This document shows positions 33,791-46,755 of a DNA stretch of 64,000 nucleotides, in pieces; the stretch's first letter is position 1, and the number at the start of each line of letters is the position of its first letter. The position numbers were made by a program, and so were the translations under genes. The stretch is from contig CM057138.1 in the NCBI GenBank assembly GCA_029964075.1, forward strand, positions 8,612,932-8,676,931, read 5' to 3'. This DNA comes from Patiria pectinifera. Lineage: Eukaryota; Echinodermata; Asteroidea; Valvatida; Asterinidae. The notes below the pieces were generated by a model. It ran no database searches, was not told the origin of the DNA, and saw nothing but the letters and a program-made list of their open reading frames with translations.

Positions 33791-35020
33791 TTAGTTGACA
33801 GACATGTCCCTGCATGTTGACTACCGAGCAGCTCTGGATAGGCAGATGTGCAACTCCATCATTAAAAGGGTCACACAGAGTCAGTTTAATATGACTCATA
33901 GGACTCACATATGATAATACCCTCACCTGGAAACATCGGGCAAGGTACTCAAAATTCTCTAAAGTATTCAAGACATACATTGAAATAAATACAGATTTAC
34001 AAGTTCTTGCATTTTTCTGTTGTTGGAGGGGATACTCTTTGATTTTTTTGATGACTTTCCCTCCAAAAATGATCATACCACAAAAGTAGTTTTAAATCCT
34101 ATTTTCCTTTGGAATAATAATCCCTCCACTCCGTTATGAGTTGATGCATCTTTTGGAATTTTTTTACTACACTGTGGAAAATTCAGTAGTTTTATACACT
34201 GTGGAAAATTCAGTAGTTTTATCCAGTCAGTCCGTTATAAAATGGAGTGACTTTATACCAATTTCCATACCAGATTTCTGAGAAATGTAAGATTTTATTC
34301 TTACAAACAGCGAATCGGGGCTAATTTCTCCCGATGCCATCAAGAAATTTTATTCGGGATAGATCGGGTTATTCGTGGCAATAATTCGAGAATGAGTGAA
34401 CCTAGCATAACAGACTGATTCAAACTTGGACCCTTTGTTGCAACCGATCCACGAGCACAGGGGCCGTCACGTCAACTGGCGATGATGCATGCATCACTTT
34501 GATCGGCAGGTTTATGTGGGCGCTAGGCACGATCATAGAACAGCTTAAAGACACTTTCATAGAAAACATCGATTATCGACAGAATCTCGAATTAGCTCAA
34601 TCAGGGACGGGATTATAAGGATCCAGCAAATTGTGGCCGTTGAGAAATTCAGAAGTTGTTTGTTTTTCATCACTGTCACCCATCAAACCAACAACGAGTA
34701 CATTTTATTGAGGCATCTAACACTCAGTGTTATACGTAAGGTAGCGGATAAATTGGATATTTCACCTGCTGGTTTATTTCTTTTTAGAACGTTATTTCAG
34801 CTCCTGTCATAATTTATCAATTGATAATAACCGGTACTTTTTTCATTTGCACACAACAGTCTGTGTCTGCAATGTAAAAAAGGTCCCTTTTAACTCAAAG
34901 CGAGCAATTGCCTACAAGAAAAAACACTGTCAAAATGGTTCTAAGAGTTAAAACGAAATTTTGTAGTTGGTACCAACTTTTTCATATGTTTAGTGTTAAC
35001 ATGTTATAGGTTTTTGCACA

Positions 35021-35697
35021 TGAACCATCAAAAAGTGTATTAAAAGTCCCAATTGATAGTCTTTTTCCTAACGTTTTTCCCTACAAATTTAGATTGAGAT
35101 TTATATAAAACTTTTTAAGGTGCAAAGCCGGATTTCTGTTCTCCACCTTGGTCCATCAATCAAACACTATAAGTTACATAATCAGTGCCGCCAGTTTTGA
35201 AATTAGAAGCATTTTTATTAAATCAACATGCCCATGGAGAACTGTCGTATATTTTTTTGTATGCCATGTACGCATACCATAAATCAAGTTTTCATTTGAA
35301 TCCACACATAACGTATCTCAGCTGTATCAGTCAAGCAATGCTCCTTTAAAGTGTCTTCAGTATTAATGTACCATTGAAACAATGATGTAGACTAATGTAG
35401 GAGAAATCAAGTGATTTTTTTTTTAAATCACTGATTCAATGCAATGTTTTTCAAAAGCATTTATCAATTTATTGAGTTTTGTGGATGATGGGTATTATAG
35501 AAACCTGTAAACTCCTTTGTGGGTGTGAGGGTGCATGGGGAGATTTAGACACATGTTTAGACATAAAAATATTTTGAAAGTTAAAACAATGGAAAAAATC
35601 TGATTTAAATTAAAAAAAATCTGATTTAAATCAAATAAATCCGATGGTTTTTTTTTATTTTTTTTATTTTTAAATCAAAAGAAATTCGCCAACCCTG
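35021..35697. mobile_element. hAT element copy B, left end deleted
   Basis: The right terminus GCCAACCCTG ends at 35697. The left terminus and about 450 bp inside it are missing; the junction joins TTTTTGCACA to TGAACCATCA. Confidence 0.85.
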
Positions 35698-37407
35698 ATA
35701 TTAGAAATGAGCGAAGAAAGTGTGTATTTAGCATGCCATTTGACTTCCACTCAAAAATCGAACATGTTATCGTCGTATGCCTAACCATGTCGCAGACATC
35801 CATAAACCTAAACATGTCGTAGATTCAAACCTGTGAAAAGTGGGTACATTTAAGTGCTTAGGATTGTGTTTGAAGACTAAACACAACTTTTACAGTGGAG
35901 TCTGCCTCATCAATATTTCAATGAGAGAAAAGTCAACTATAGGGCCAAAGTTTAATAGGTTTACAGACATTTCCAGCGTTATTATATTGCATACATGTAT
36001 ATAGCTGATTGTGATGTTTTAACTTGTGCGGTGCTCGTCAAAATTACTGTTCTTGTTGAGGAATTTATTTTCCCGACCAACACAAAATATATGTGAACAT
36101 TGTTGTTATAGGAAGGTTAAGATGATGGACAATTGTGTGTAAATTGGCCCGAAACTAATCTTAATGTCAAAGAGATACAATTTACTACAGCCTGACGAAG
36201 CAAAAGGCAAAAAGCCATTCGCATAAAATCTATTCAAATTGAATACAACAATTTTTACCCGGATGATTACTCTTTCGGTGTTTTTTATGTGTAATCAGAG
36301 GTGATTTTTATGTGTAATCAGAGTTTTGGTCCTTATAGAAGAAGGAAAGTAAATTAATTGGCTGTGTCATTATTATTTTCCCCTCATGGTTGCGGAAAGC
36401 TTTTGTTTTGCTTCTCTTGACTCAAACTGTGAAGACTTTGTGCACGTTTGCGGAATTTTTCTCAAAAGTCATTATGACACATGTTTATAACACCGTTAAT
36501 TCGTCACAAAATACACATTCTTCCAAACGTTTTTGCCCGTCAAAAATAAACAGATCGCTAAGATTTTGAGGGTATTAACCTTACTCCTCAGGACGAATAC
36601 ATTGTAAAAGAACAGAATGATCGAGGATGTAGGGCTTTAATTCAGTCGAAAATGCGAATAATTACCAAAATCTGGATATCCTCTGGAGATAAACATGTTT
36701 CTGACAGTTTTGCAGTGTCACAATCTAAAACCTATCCTGTATGTAATTCGCACCAAATACCTAGAATTCGGTGCTAAATAGTGCCGTGCACTGTCGGTTC
36801 ATTGCAGCACGACGGGTTTAGGCCCATGGCAAACTAGGAGGTCTTTGTCCGTTCCTGCACGGATAGGACCAACCCGGTCCTACAATATGTTGTCCATTCT
36901 TACCACATATTGTTCGTCAAGTTTCTTGCCAAATACTATCCGTTAGTGTCAAGATGTAAGAGAATCCGTTTTAGTAAAGAAGAATAATCCGTAAATTGAC
37001 TACTATATCACGCTACCTTCACACGCATGCCGGTGTTTCGAAAAAGGTTGACCTGACACGAAAACACAAATGCAAGTTGAACATGTCAGAAATATCTAGT
37101 CAAAACAGACACTACAAGTTAGTAGAAAAGTCACCGTTTATAAATCAAAATTAGATGAAAAACGATTTCAATCACGACGTCTTGAAAGCTGACTGCAAGG
37201 ACACCATGGGATTCACGCTATAAGCGCGGACACTATTTAGCAAGCTTCCTTCAAAAATGTGACGTCATTGACGCATGGCCATTCAGATTGCAATATGCTA
37301 ATGAGCGGACACTTTTTCGCACCGGACAATTGTTTGGCATGACACCATGGGGTTCTGGTTCACTTAATCGAACAGCAACAATTTTTGTTTTATCTTAACG
37401 AGCCAGA

Positions 37408-37806
37408 ATGCAGGGCAGAATAAACTGCATGGAATGTTCTGTGCATGGATATAGGAATTATTTTGACTGGAGGAAAGAGGGACTTGTTTTATATATACTT
37501 ACAAAAGCCCTTCTTTCTTCTTCTCCAATCAAACAAACTTTGATATCCAATCATTGCACTCCTCTCTTTCAAGGTAATTTACAGTCAGATCATTCTATAC
37601 ATAAATGGGTGCTCCACTTCAAGTGCTATAATTTATTGCCGTTGATCGTAGAAGTGGAACATTTTAAAGTAGATTTCGTACGTCTCAGGCCAGTGAATTG
37701 TAATGGAAAAGTAAGTTTAGTCAGTCAAAAGACATTCTTAAAATCACAAATTTGTAACATAAACACGTGGACTGTTTGCAACCGTTTTGTAACAATATCC
37801 CTCTGA
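37408..37806 (+). CDS. Unrecognised ORF, copy B (132 codons)
   Basis: Copy of the 25567 ORF, longer because an ATTG stretch near 37697 replaces the early stop. No recognisable function. Confidence 0.25.
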   Translation: MQGRINCMECSVHGYRNYFDWRKEGLVLYILTKALLSSSPIKQTLISNHCTPLFQGNLQSDHSIHKWVLHFKCYNLLPLIVEVEHFKVDFVRLRPVNCNGKVSLVSQKTFLKSQICNINTWTVCNRFVTISL

Positions 37807-38718
37807 AGTAAATGGGCTCAGCCATTGACCTGAGTAGTGTATAGTGGGCATTTGACCTCGTTTTCCGGAGGAGGATCATGATCCTCATCGAGGATCATAT
37901 CGGTAACCCCGACGAGGATCATAAAACGAGGCGTGTCTGTGGCGCAGTGACGTCATGGATCGATGGACAAATCGATCGTGAGGATTAGCGCCGAATGAGT
38001 GTTATAGAGTTCGAAGATAATCCTACATGTATAACAAATAAGGAACACCCTATGATTGCTAACTATCGAGACGCGGTGTGTGAATGTAGACGAAAGAGCT
38101 ACCCAATTCCGGATGAAGGTGAAATTTAATAGATACAATTCTCGACATGCTTTCTTGAATCGAATATTATTTTATATGTATAAATGTGTACGTATTCATT
38201 AAACATATATTTTGTCGCAAAACAAAACAAACGCAGGGTATTAGAAAAACAAGAAATAACATTGAAGTAACCCACAAGACGTACAAGACGCTTCAACACA
38301 AACCGTAACTAAATATCAAAACATAGAAAAGTACACACTGAACAAACACGGCCATGTTAAAACACCAAAGCTTACATCATCAGGTCCGAATCTAAAATCC
38401 TAACTTAACAATCATCCAACTGCAAAAACAAAAGGACTGAAAAAATAAAAAAGGCACTGCATAAAATTATATCCTTAAACAATAAAAATACACAACTCTT
38501 AATAAAAGACGACTCGGGGTGCCTAAAACCAACCGGAACTCACCAGAACATTCCTTGAGTGGTCAACGGGCGTTATATCTCCGTCCAAAGCTCTTGCTCC
38601 ACTAGTGACAAACATGGGATTTGACTGCAGAAATATCATTCATGTTGAGTCTTCGAAGGTAAATCTCCGAATGGCAAGAAACGGATGAAAACATTTGATA
38701 TGTAGCTACTCATTTCAG

Positions 38719-39108
38719 CTGCTCGTGCTCTTTTGCTCACCCATTGCTCTTTTATTGCTCATCTGCTCACGTCTAGCTCTTTTAATGCTCCTTCATTTCA
38801 TGTCTTACTTTCTTCTTGTTCGTTTGCTCTTTTCTTGCTCTTTTCTTGCTCTTTTTGCTCTTTTCTTGCTCTTTTTGCTCTTTTCTTGCTCTTTTCTTGC
38901 TCCTGTATTGCTCTTTTTTGCTCTTTTGCTCTTTTCTTGGTCTTTTCTTGCTCCTGTCTTGCTCTTTTGCTTCTTTCTTGCTCATTTCTTGATAATGGGC
39001 AAGACAGCTAGGAGCAAAAGAGCAAGACAGGAGCAGAGCAAGAAAGGAGCAAGAAAAGAGCAATACAGGAGCAAAAAAGAGCAAGAAAAGAGCAACAGAG
39101 CAAGAATA
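38719..39108. repeat. Fold-back GCTCTTTTC array, copy B
   Basis: Same structure as in copy A with different unit numbers in each arm; centre near 38990-39002. Confidence 0.85.
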
Positions 39109-39174
39109 GAAAAGATTTAAGGATCCAAATTTCATAACTGTATATGATTCGTGGTTTTGTTTTGTAATATTCGA

Positions 39175-40048
39175 TTATTAAAGATGGAATTTTTGCGCCG
39201 GGGTGATATAAATCAAATTAGGTTTTGCCCTTCACCGACGTTTTTTTTTAAACACTGTATACTCAGTGTGTTATCTCCCGAGTGAAAGTTGGAAAAAATC
39301 ACTCGGGTGGGACTCGAAACCACGACCTCCTGCTTTCTAGTGCAGATGTCTTACCACTCGACCACCGAGCTAACGGGATCGGTTGGCCGGTTCGAATCTG
39401 ATGTACACAGCAGCGGGTACCGCATAAACTATTAAAGATGGAATTTTTGGGCCGGGGTGATAGAAATCAAATTAGGTTTTGCCCTTCACCGACCTTTTTT
39501 TTTAAACACTGTATACTCAGTGTGTTACCTCCAGAGTGAAAGTTGGAAAAATCACTCGGGTGGGACCCGAACCCACGACCTCCTGCTTTCTAGTGCAGAT
39601 GTCTTACCACTCGACCACCGAGCTAACGGGATCGGTTGGCCGGTTCGAATCTGATGTACATAGCAGCGGGTACCGCATAAACTATTAAAGATGTCGGTGA
39701 AGGGCAAAACCTAATTTGATTTATATCACCCCGGCGCAAAAATTCCATCTTTAATAGTTTTACTTTAAAGATGGAATTTTTGCGCCGGGGTGTTATAAAT
39801 CAAATTAGGTTTTGCCCTTCATCGACATCTTTAATAGTTTATGCGGTACCCGCTGCTATGTACATCAGATTCAAACCGGCCAACCGATCCCGTTAGCTGG
39901 GTGGTCGAGTGGTAAGACATCTGCACTAGAAAGCAGGAGGTCGTGGGTTCGGGTCCCAACCGAGTGATTTTTTCCAACTTTCACTCGGGAGGTAACACAC
40001 TGAGTATACAGTGTTAAAAAAAAACGTCGGTGAAGGGCAAAACCTAAT
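39175..40048. mobile_element. tRNA-like array, two direct units and one inverted, copy B
   Basis: Heads on - at 39299-39375 and 39552-39628, and on + at 39891-39967. An extra headless inverted piece lies at about 39690-39835. Confidence 0.8.
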
Positions 40049-40881
40049 TTGAATATTCGATTAATTAATGATGATTTCCACGCTGCAGTTGGGTTTTGTG
40101 TATACAATAGCCAATGACACCAGATTTTACTGGGGTATCCCGAAATTGATGACAAAGGTCAACTTAACATTAGTGTTAAGGCTTCAGGGGAATCAAAAGT
40201 CTAGTAAATCCTTGTAGAAAGTTTGCGACAAAGCTGACCTGGATTTGTCGTCGGCAGTGGATCACCAGTTATCCATGGCTGTCCATCTGGTCCGAAAATG
40301 AGAGAGAACCAAGTATACACAATTAACTACATGAATGTGCTTTAATCTGAGGTACATGGAAACATGTTTATATTGGGAATGTATTATTCCACAGTTTTCA
40401 GGTATTTTATTCATAACCACAGCAAACATACAATATTAAATTAAAAGCAAGCTAAACTTAAAATGTACATATTATTAAACAAATTAATACATCTAATAAT
40501 AATAGTAAATAAAAATGAAATAATTGAATACACAATGCACACACATTGGCAGATTAATTCGGTTCATTTCGCAGTATAACAAGTGATGAAAGATTTTATT
40601 ATTCAGTCTGCCCTCAGAAATTTACTTTTTCGTATATGAACGAACGAAGATATTAAATACAAATGTAACAAACAAAAAATAACAAAATAAAAACAAAATA
40701 CGACACTTTGCCGTCCTGCCAGAACACATTTCAATGACTCGCATAAAAATATTATTTGCAATTGTATTTTGACTTCCCGCATCCGTATTTGTAGTTTCGT
40801 ATTTTGAACGATTCATTACAATTACATGTACATGTACATGTATTGTAATTACGCGGTCCTCCTTTGTAATTACTTGCTCTG

Positions 40882-41198
40882 TACGTGAGAAAAGTCACCG
40901 TCAGTCCCACTGTGGCTCTAGCGCACGCCAAAACCCTCCAGACTGCTACGGCCAAATACTCTCTCCGGCCAGTGGAAATCAAGACTTTTTCGATTCCGCA
41001 AGGAAATCAATCTTTTACGCGGGAAAACTTGTTTTTGGGACAGATCCCCAGGCGCGTGGTGATTGGCATGGTAGACAATACCTCCTTTAACCGTGATTTC
41101 CGCAAAAATCCTTATAACTTTAAACACTATGGATTAAATTGTATGGGTTTGTACGTGGATAACGAACAGACTCCCTGGCGACCGCTTCAACCTACATT
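40882..41198 (+). pseudogene. Polinton major capsid protein fragment, copy B
   Basis: The same frame as copy A but extends through the KNPYNFKHYGLN and TPWRPLQPTF blocks before breaking at about 41198 into CLFILLYVSQ. It keeps a GGA codon where copy C has TGA. Confidence 0.8.
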
Positions 41199-41768
41199 TT
41201 GCTTGTTTATTTTGCTGTATGTGTCTCAATCATTTACATAAATGGCTTTTGTGAACCGTGACCGTGAATGATAACCCCACGGTAGCCTATACGCATCCGT
41301 TATATCAGGAACCACTCAAGCTTTAGAATTTACACACATAGCGATTCTTGAGGATCAGATCTTGCCTGTACAACGGCTCCTCGGTCTGAAAAAGAACTCC
41401 CTGTATAGGCATAGAAACCAACGTAGCAACCAGAGTGTTCACATGCATACGGTGTACCGGTTGCGCGTATTTTCCTCCCACGCGCTACAAAGTTGGGTTC
41501 ATACATGCATTTAGAGGTATTTTGGAATAGTGCAAATAAATTTCATATTGAAAAAAATTTGTACATTTCAATTGGATTTTCGTTTAATTAATTTAGCCTC
41601 CCTTGGTGATCCATGGAGCGGTCTATTTCCCTCGCGAATCACCTCGGACGGATAGATTTACCATTACACTCGAATCAGTCAATATTTGTATCGTAGCCGA
41701 AATGTTAATGAATGAAAATCAGAACGAACAATTGAGAGACTCCTAGCTGTCCATTTTTAAGATATCAA

Positions 41769-42362
41769 ATGAAGCTGGCAATAGTAAGCACTGTGACCAC
41801 GGCCACGCTTTCAAACAACAGATTCCAAAATAGGAAAATTAGTTTTCAAGACCAACTCGGAGCACTCGATATCGCCCCGGTCTCGACTCTGAAGACCTTA
41901 TTAGGCCTTCCGGCAGCGTATGCGTGCATTAACCGCACTAGGAGGTCTTTGCAATCAAAGGTTTCCCCAGTACCTTTCCGGGAGACTACTGTTACGCCTA
42001 TTCATGACCTACAAACAGATTTGATATTTGACTCAGTCTTTTTGATTGCTCACCATGGAGACGTGTGGACGCAGAATGTAGCCAGGCAATTAACAGCCAC
42101 ACGAATTTGTAGTGATTGGCAATCACAAAGGTGTCGTATCCCAATTATTAACAAAGGAGTCTACCCAATTAACGTGAGCTTGAATCAACTTTCAATATCG
42201 CAAGGTAAAATAGGCTTACAATTTACAAGTCATTGGCGAGCACCAAAAAAAAACCCAAGAAAAAAACACTGTACGGTATCACAGCCAAGTTTGACTTTCT
42301 GGGTTTACTCGCTGATTAGGCCTACGCCATCTTATGAATTAACGTGGGAATTAGATCGCTGA
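41769..42362 (+). CDS. Unrecognised 197-codon ORF (intact in copy B)
   Basis: ATG to stop without interruption. Starts MKLAIVSTVTTATLSNNRFQ; contains STLKTLLGLPAAYACINRT, ETTVTPIHDLQTDLIFDSVF and ICSDWQSQRCRIPIINKGVY; ends in a Trp-rich tail (FWVYSLIRP). It is basic, with no clear signal peptide or membrane helix. Two versions in unit A (29735-30327, 31029-31633) are broken. A lone 86-bp piece lies at 18325. I do not recognise a family. It could be a domesticated or element-borne gene, or chance open sequence amplified by the array. Confidence 0.35.
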   Translation: MKLAIVSTVTTATLSNNRFQNRKISFQDQLGALDIAPVSTLKTLLGLPAAYACINRTRRSLQSKVSPVPFRETTVTPIHDLQTDLIFDSVFLIAHHGDVWTQNVARQLTATRICSDWQSQRCRIPIINKGVYPINVSLNQLSISQGKIGLQFTSHWRAPKKNPRKKHCTVSQPSLTFWVYSLIRPTPSYELTWELDR

Positions 42363-42438
42363 ACAGTGAATGATAGAGGGAGGACCCAAATTAATGTACG
42401 CTAGCTCATCAAGGGACGGGAAGTGAACAACTGGGAAT

Positions 42439-42621
42439 ATGCGATTCACTGTGAAAATGAAAACGTTCTTGCTGTGTATGGTGTTTCTCTTTCTCCGTTC
42501 ATCAACAGGTAATGTATATCGCATTACCCTTTCAATTGCTCCAAATTGTCTTCATGTTAAAAAGGCCTGCTCAGTGTGTTACTCTCATTCAACTGTGACA
42601 CGCACATATATTCCGTTTTAG
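42439..42621 (+). CDS. Short ORF with signal-peptide-like start, copy B
   Basis: Near-identical to 31710-31892, with the same candidate donor after SSTG. Function unknown. Confidence 0.3.
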   Translation: MRFTVKMKTFLLCMVFLFLRSSTGNVYRITLSIAPNCLHVKKACSVCYSHSTVTRTYIPF

Positions 42622-43615
42622 AATCAGTGATGCTGCTGTGTTGTCTGAAATTACTTCTAAATTGGAGCGGCACTGAAAAATGTTCTGATTACCATAACTT
42701 GTTTATAATAAAACGTTCAGGTTTTGTTCACTACGCAAAGAACAACTGAATTGATCCATGGATACTCCCTTTTTAAGCTGCCAAGCATATTAAAATAACG
42801 ATTTAATTTCCATTGATAAACAACGGGCGATCTAATAACTCAAAAACCTCAAAGTTACATGCACTGGAGACAGCAGAGTTTTTTTTTCAATTTTTTCCTA
42901 CAATAGCAGGCTTGGTTGAGGAAATTTTTTATTGAAATTTAATACGCTATTGCAGATCATGCTTTTAAAAATGCATAAATGTTTAAGCTCAATCAAATGA
43001 AAGATTTTGTAATAATAAGATTGATATTCTACGCTTTTGTCCGCCTGTGAATGCGAATGAGGTTGTCTTCCTGCACATAGAAAATGAACTGCAAACAAGA
43101 AAAGAAGGCCGTTACTCAATACCATTATTATTATAATTATTTATTTGCCATCACAACAGAAAAACACAATACAGAACATGATGACTGGAACTTACAAAGA
43201 GAACCTAATCACTATTGCCTACAGGCATTCAGTCCCAATACAGTAAAAAAAAACAAAGATAAATAAACACATTCATTTAAACGAACATTAAACATACGCA
43301 TATTAAAAAATACACAAGGATATAAATACACAAAGATATAATAATAAGACAGTCTAAATATATATAAAAACATTTATATATTATAAAAACAGTCGCACAC
43401 TGAAATAGGAATACAAATACTGTTAAAATTACCAATGTTAATCATTTTTTCTTTACCTGCTCATAAACATTTCCAATTTTTTTATTTGGAAGCAAACTCG
43501 ACCCCATAACGATTTTTTTGACAAACGCTCCTAAATTTAAAGAGTATAGCACCAGATGCGTACAAGAAAACAACAAGACATTTTTCCTAAAATCGGGGAA
43601 ATACGTAAAATGGAT

Positions 43616-43860
43616 TATGATGAAACCGATAAGTTTGATCCCAAAATCACCCCAGCAAGGGGTGTGGGCAAGAGTCTTTATGATGAAACCGATAAGTTTG
43701 ATCCCAAAATCACCCCAGCAAGGGGTGTGGGCAAGAGTCTTTATGATGAAACCGATAAGTTTGATCCCAAAATCACCCCAGCAAGGGGTGTGGGCAAGAG
43801 TCTTTATGATGAAACCGATAAGTTTGATCCCAAAATCACCCCAGCAGTACAGTTTTGTAA
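43616..43860. repeat. 63-bp VNTR, four units in copy C
   Basis: TATGATGAAACCGATAAG recurs at 43616, 43679, 43742 and 43805. The 63-bp period is a whole number of codons and two + frames stay open through all units. Confidence 0.95.
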
Positions 43861-44261
43861 TCGCTTAAACTTGTGAAATAACGATTGATACATAATTGGT
43901 TTTTTTTCGTATTCCAAGCAAATCATGTAATCTGTACTTTTTTACCTTCTTACAAACATAATTAACGTAACTTTCCGTAGAAAACCTGGAATTCAACCCA
44001 ATGCCCAAACTGCAAACAATTAGTATGTAATTAGTCCCACTTTCGACTTGATGTGTATTATTCTTATCCAATTTGGGCTGAGTCCCAAATGAAATAAATT
44101 GTGTTTTTTTCTGCAACTTGTTTCAGCAGGCATGCGTGGGTTGTGTTAACACAATCTTTAGCATTGTTCAATGATTCGTTTTTATCACTAGTCTAGGAGA
44201 ATAAAAATTAACACTAGTATCATTCAAATGCTCAAATCTGATCGAAAAATGTTGGCTGAAG

Positions 44262-44410
44262 CCTGATTGGTGATGAGCTCACCTTGTGCCAGAGGATTGA
44301 CAGAAGTGAACTCAAATATTTTGGTCATGTTTCAAGAAGAGAAGGGGACAGCCCTGAAGAATTATTGTCCAGGGTCATGTACAAGGCAGGCGTAAACGTG
44401 AGAGACAAAA
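44262..44410 (+). pseudogene. LINE reverse-transcriptase fragment, copy C
   Basis: The same KLKYFGHVSRR block, with the upstream half removed by a deletion between about 44255 and 44262 relative to A and B. Confidence 0.6.
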
Positions 44411-45690
44411 ACTTCGTTTTACACATGGTATTAGTTGACAGACATGTCCCTGCATGTTGACTACCGAGCAGCTCTGGATAGGCAGATGTGCAACTCCATC
44501 ATTAAAAGGGTCACACAGAGTCAGTTTAATATGACTCATAGGACTCACATATGATAATACCCTCACCTGGAAACATCGGGCAAGGTACTCAAAATTCTCT
44601 AAAGTATTCAAGACATACATTGAAATAAATACAGATTTACAAGTTCTTGCATTTTTCTGTTGTTGGAGGGGATACTCTTTGATTTTTTGATGACTTTCCC
44701 TCCAAAAATGATCATACCACAAAAGTAGTTTTAAATCCTATTTTCCTTTGGAATAATAATCCCTCCACTCCGTTATGAGTTGATGCATCTTTTGGAATTT
44801 TTTTTTTTTACTACACTGTGGAAAATTCAGTAGTTTTATACACTGTGGAAAATTCAGTAGTTTTATCCAGTCAGTCCGTTATAAAATGGAGTGACTTTAC
44901 ACCAATTTCCATACCAGATTTCTGAGAAATGTAAGATTTTATTCTTACAAACAGCGAATCGGGGCTAATTTCTCCCGATGCCATCAAGAAATTTTATTCG
45001 GGATAGATCGGGTTATTCGTGGCAATAATTCGAGAATGAGTGAACCTAGCATAACAGACTGATTCAGAACTTGGACCCTTTGTTGCAACCGATCCACGAG
45101 CACAGGGGCCGTCACGTCAACTGGCGATGATGCATGCATCACTTTGATCGGCAGGTTTATGTGGGCGCTAGGCACGATCATAGAACAGCTTAAAGACACT
45201 TTCATAGAAAACATCGATTATCGACAGAATCTCGAATTAGCTCAATCAGGGACGGGATTTTAAGGATCCAGCAAATTGTGGCCGTTGAGAAATTCAGAAG
45301 TTGTTTGTTTTTCATCACTGTCACCCATCAATCAACAACGAGTACATTTTATTGAGGCATCTAACACTCAGTGTTATACGTTATTTCACCTGCTGGTTTA
45401 TTTCTTTTTAGAACGTTATTTCAGCTCCTGTCATAATTTATCAATTGATAAAAACCGGTACTTTTTTCATTTGCACACAACAGTCTGTGTTTGCAATGTA
45501 AAAAAGGTCCCTTTTGACTAAAAGCGAGCAATTGCCTACAAGAAAAAACACTGTCAAAATGGTTCTAAGAGTTTAAACGAAATTTTGTAGTTGGTACCAA
45601 CTTTTTCATATGTTTAGTGTTAACATGTTATAGGTTTTTGCACAGTATGAAAGCCTGTTAGTGTCATCAGTAATAAAAGGTTTATAAACA

Positions 45691-46755
45691 CAGGGTTGGC
45701 TGATTTAAATCACATTGATTTAAATTACTGATTTAAATCGAGATTTAAATCAAATGATTTTTTTAAATAAAAATCACTGATTTAAATCACTTTTTAGTAA
45801 AAATCTTATTTTTGGCAAAATCATATGATTGAGGGTCATTTTAATCATTTAAATCAACTGATTTCACTTAATTACAAAGTGTAAGATGTTGTTAACACAT
45901 TCAAACACCCCTACTTCATCACCATTGACTCAATGTAGGCTTTGCATAATTACACAAAATCGTTGTTTTGATTAAGTCAAGATCTGAGTTTAAAAGTTTT
46001 TCTTCAAAGTTTTTAATTTTAAAGAGAGCACACTCACGTTTGCTTTAATCATTCCTTGATCTGTTTACAGTAATATTGTAAATCAACTTTGCTGGTGAAG
46101 GCTTACATGAACCATCAAAAAGTGTATTAAAAGTCCCAATTGATAGTCTTTTTCCTAACGTTTTTCCCTACAAATTTAGATTGAGATTTATATAAAACTT
46201 TTTAAAGGTGCAAAGCCGGATTTCTGTTCTTCACCTTAGTCCATCAATCAAACACTATAAGTTACATAATCAGTGCCGCCAGTTTTGAAATTAGAAGCAT
46301 TTTTATTAAATCAACATGCCCATGGAGAACTGTCGTATTTTTTTTGTATGCCATGTACGCATACCATAAATCAAGTTTTCATTTGAATCCACACATAACG
46401 TATCTCAGCTGTATCAATCAAGCAATGCTCCTTTAAAGTGTCTTCAGTATTAATGTACCATTGAACCAATGATGTAGACTAATGTAGAAGAAATCAAGTG
46501 ATTTTTTTTTTAAATCACTGATTCAATGCAATGTTTTTCAAAAGCATTTATCAATTTATTGAGTTTTGTGGATGATGGGTATTATAGGAACCTGTAAACT
46601 CCTTTGTGGGTGTGAGGGTGCATGGAGAGATTTAGACACATGTTTAGACATAGAAATATTTTGAAAGTTAAAACAATCGAAAAAATCTGATTTAAATCAA
46701 AAAATCTGATTTAAATTAAATAAATCCGATGGTTTTTATTTTGTTTTGTTTTTAG
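45691..46755. mobile_element. hAT element copy C, right end deleted
   Basis: The left terminus CAGGGTTGGC starts at 45691. The right terminus and adjoining flank are missing; the sequence passes from a GT-rich run into AGCATGTCATTTGACTTCC. Confidence 0.85.

Larger units (their letters stand above)
32468..43198. repeat. Tandem unit B (10.7 kb) of the composite repeat
   Basis: Same order as unit A. Two VNTR units; the left part of the hAT element is deleted (junction near 35021); two direct plus one inverted tRNA-like units; a capsid-gene fragment that runs further than in A (to about 41198). The noncoding intervals between these features show nothing beyond what is listed for unit A. Confidence 0.9.
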
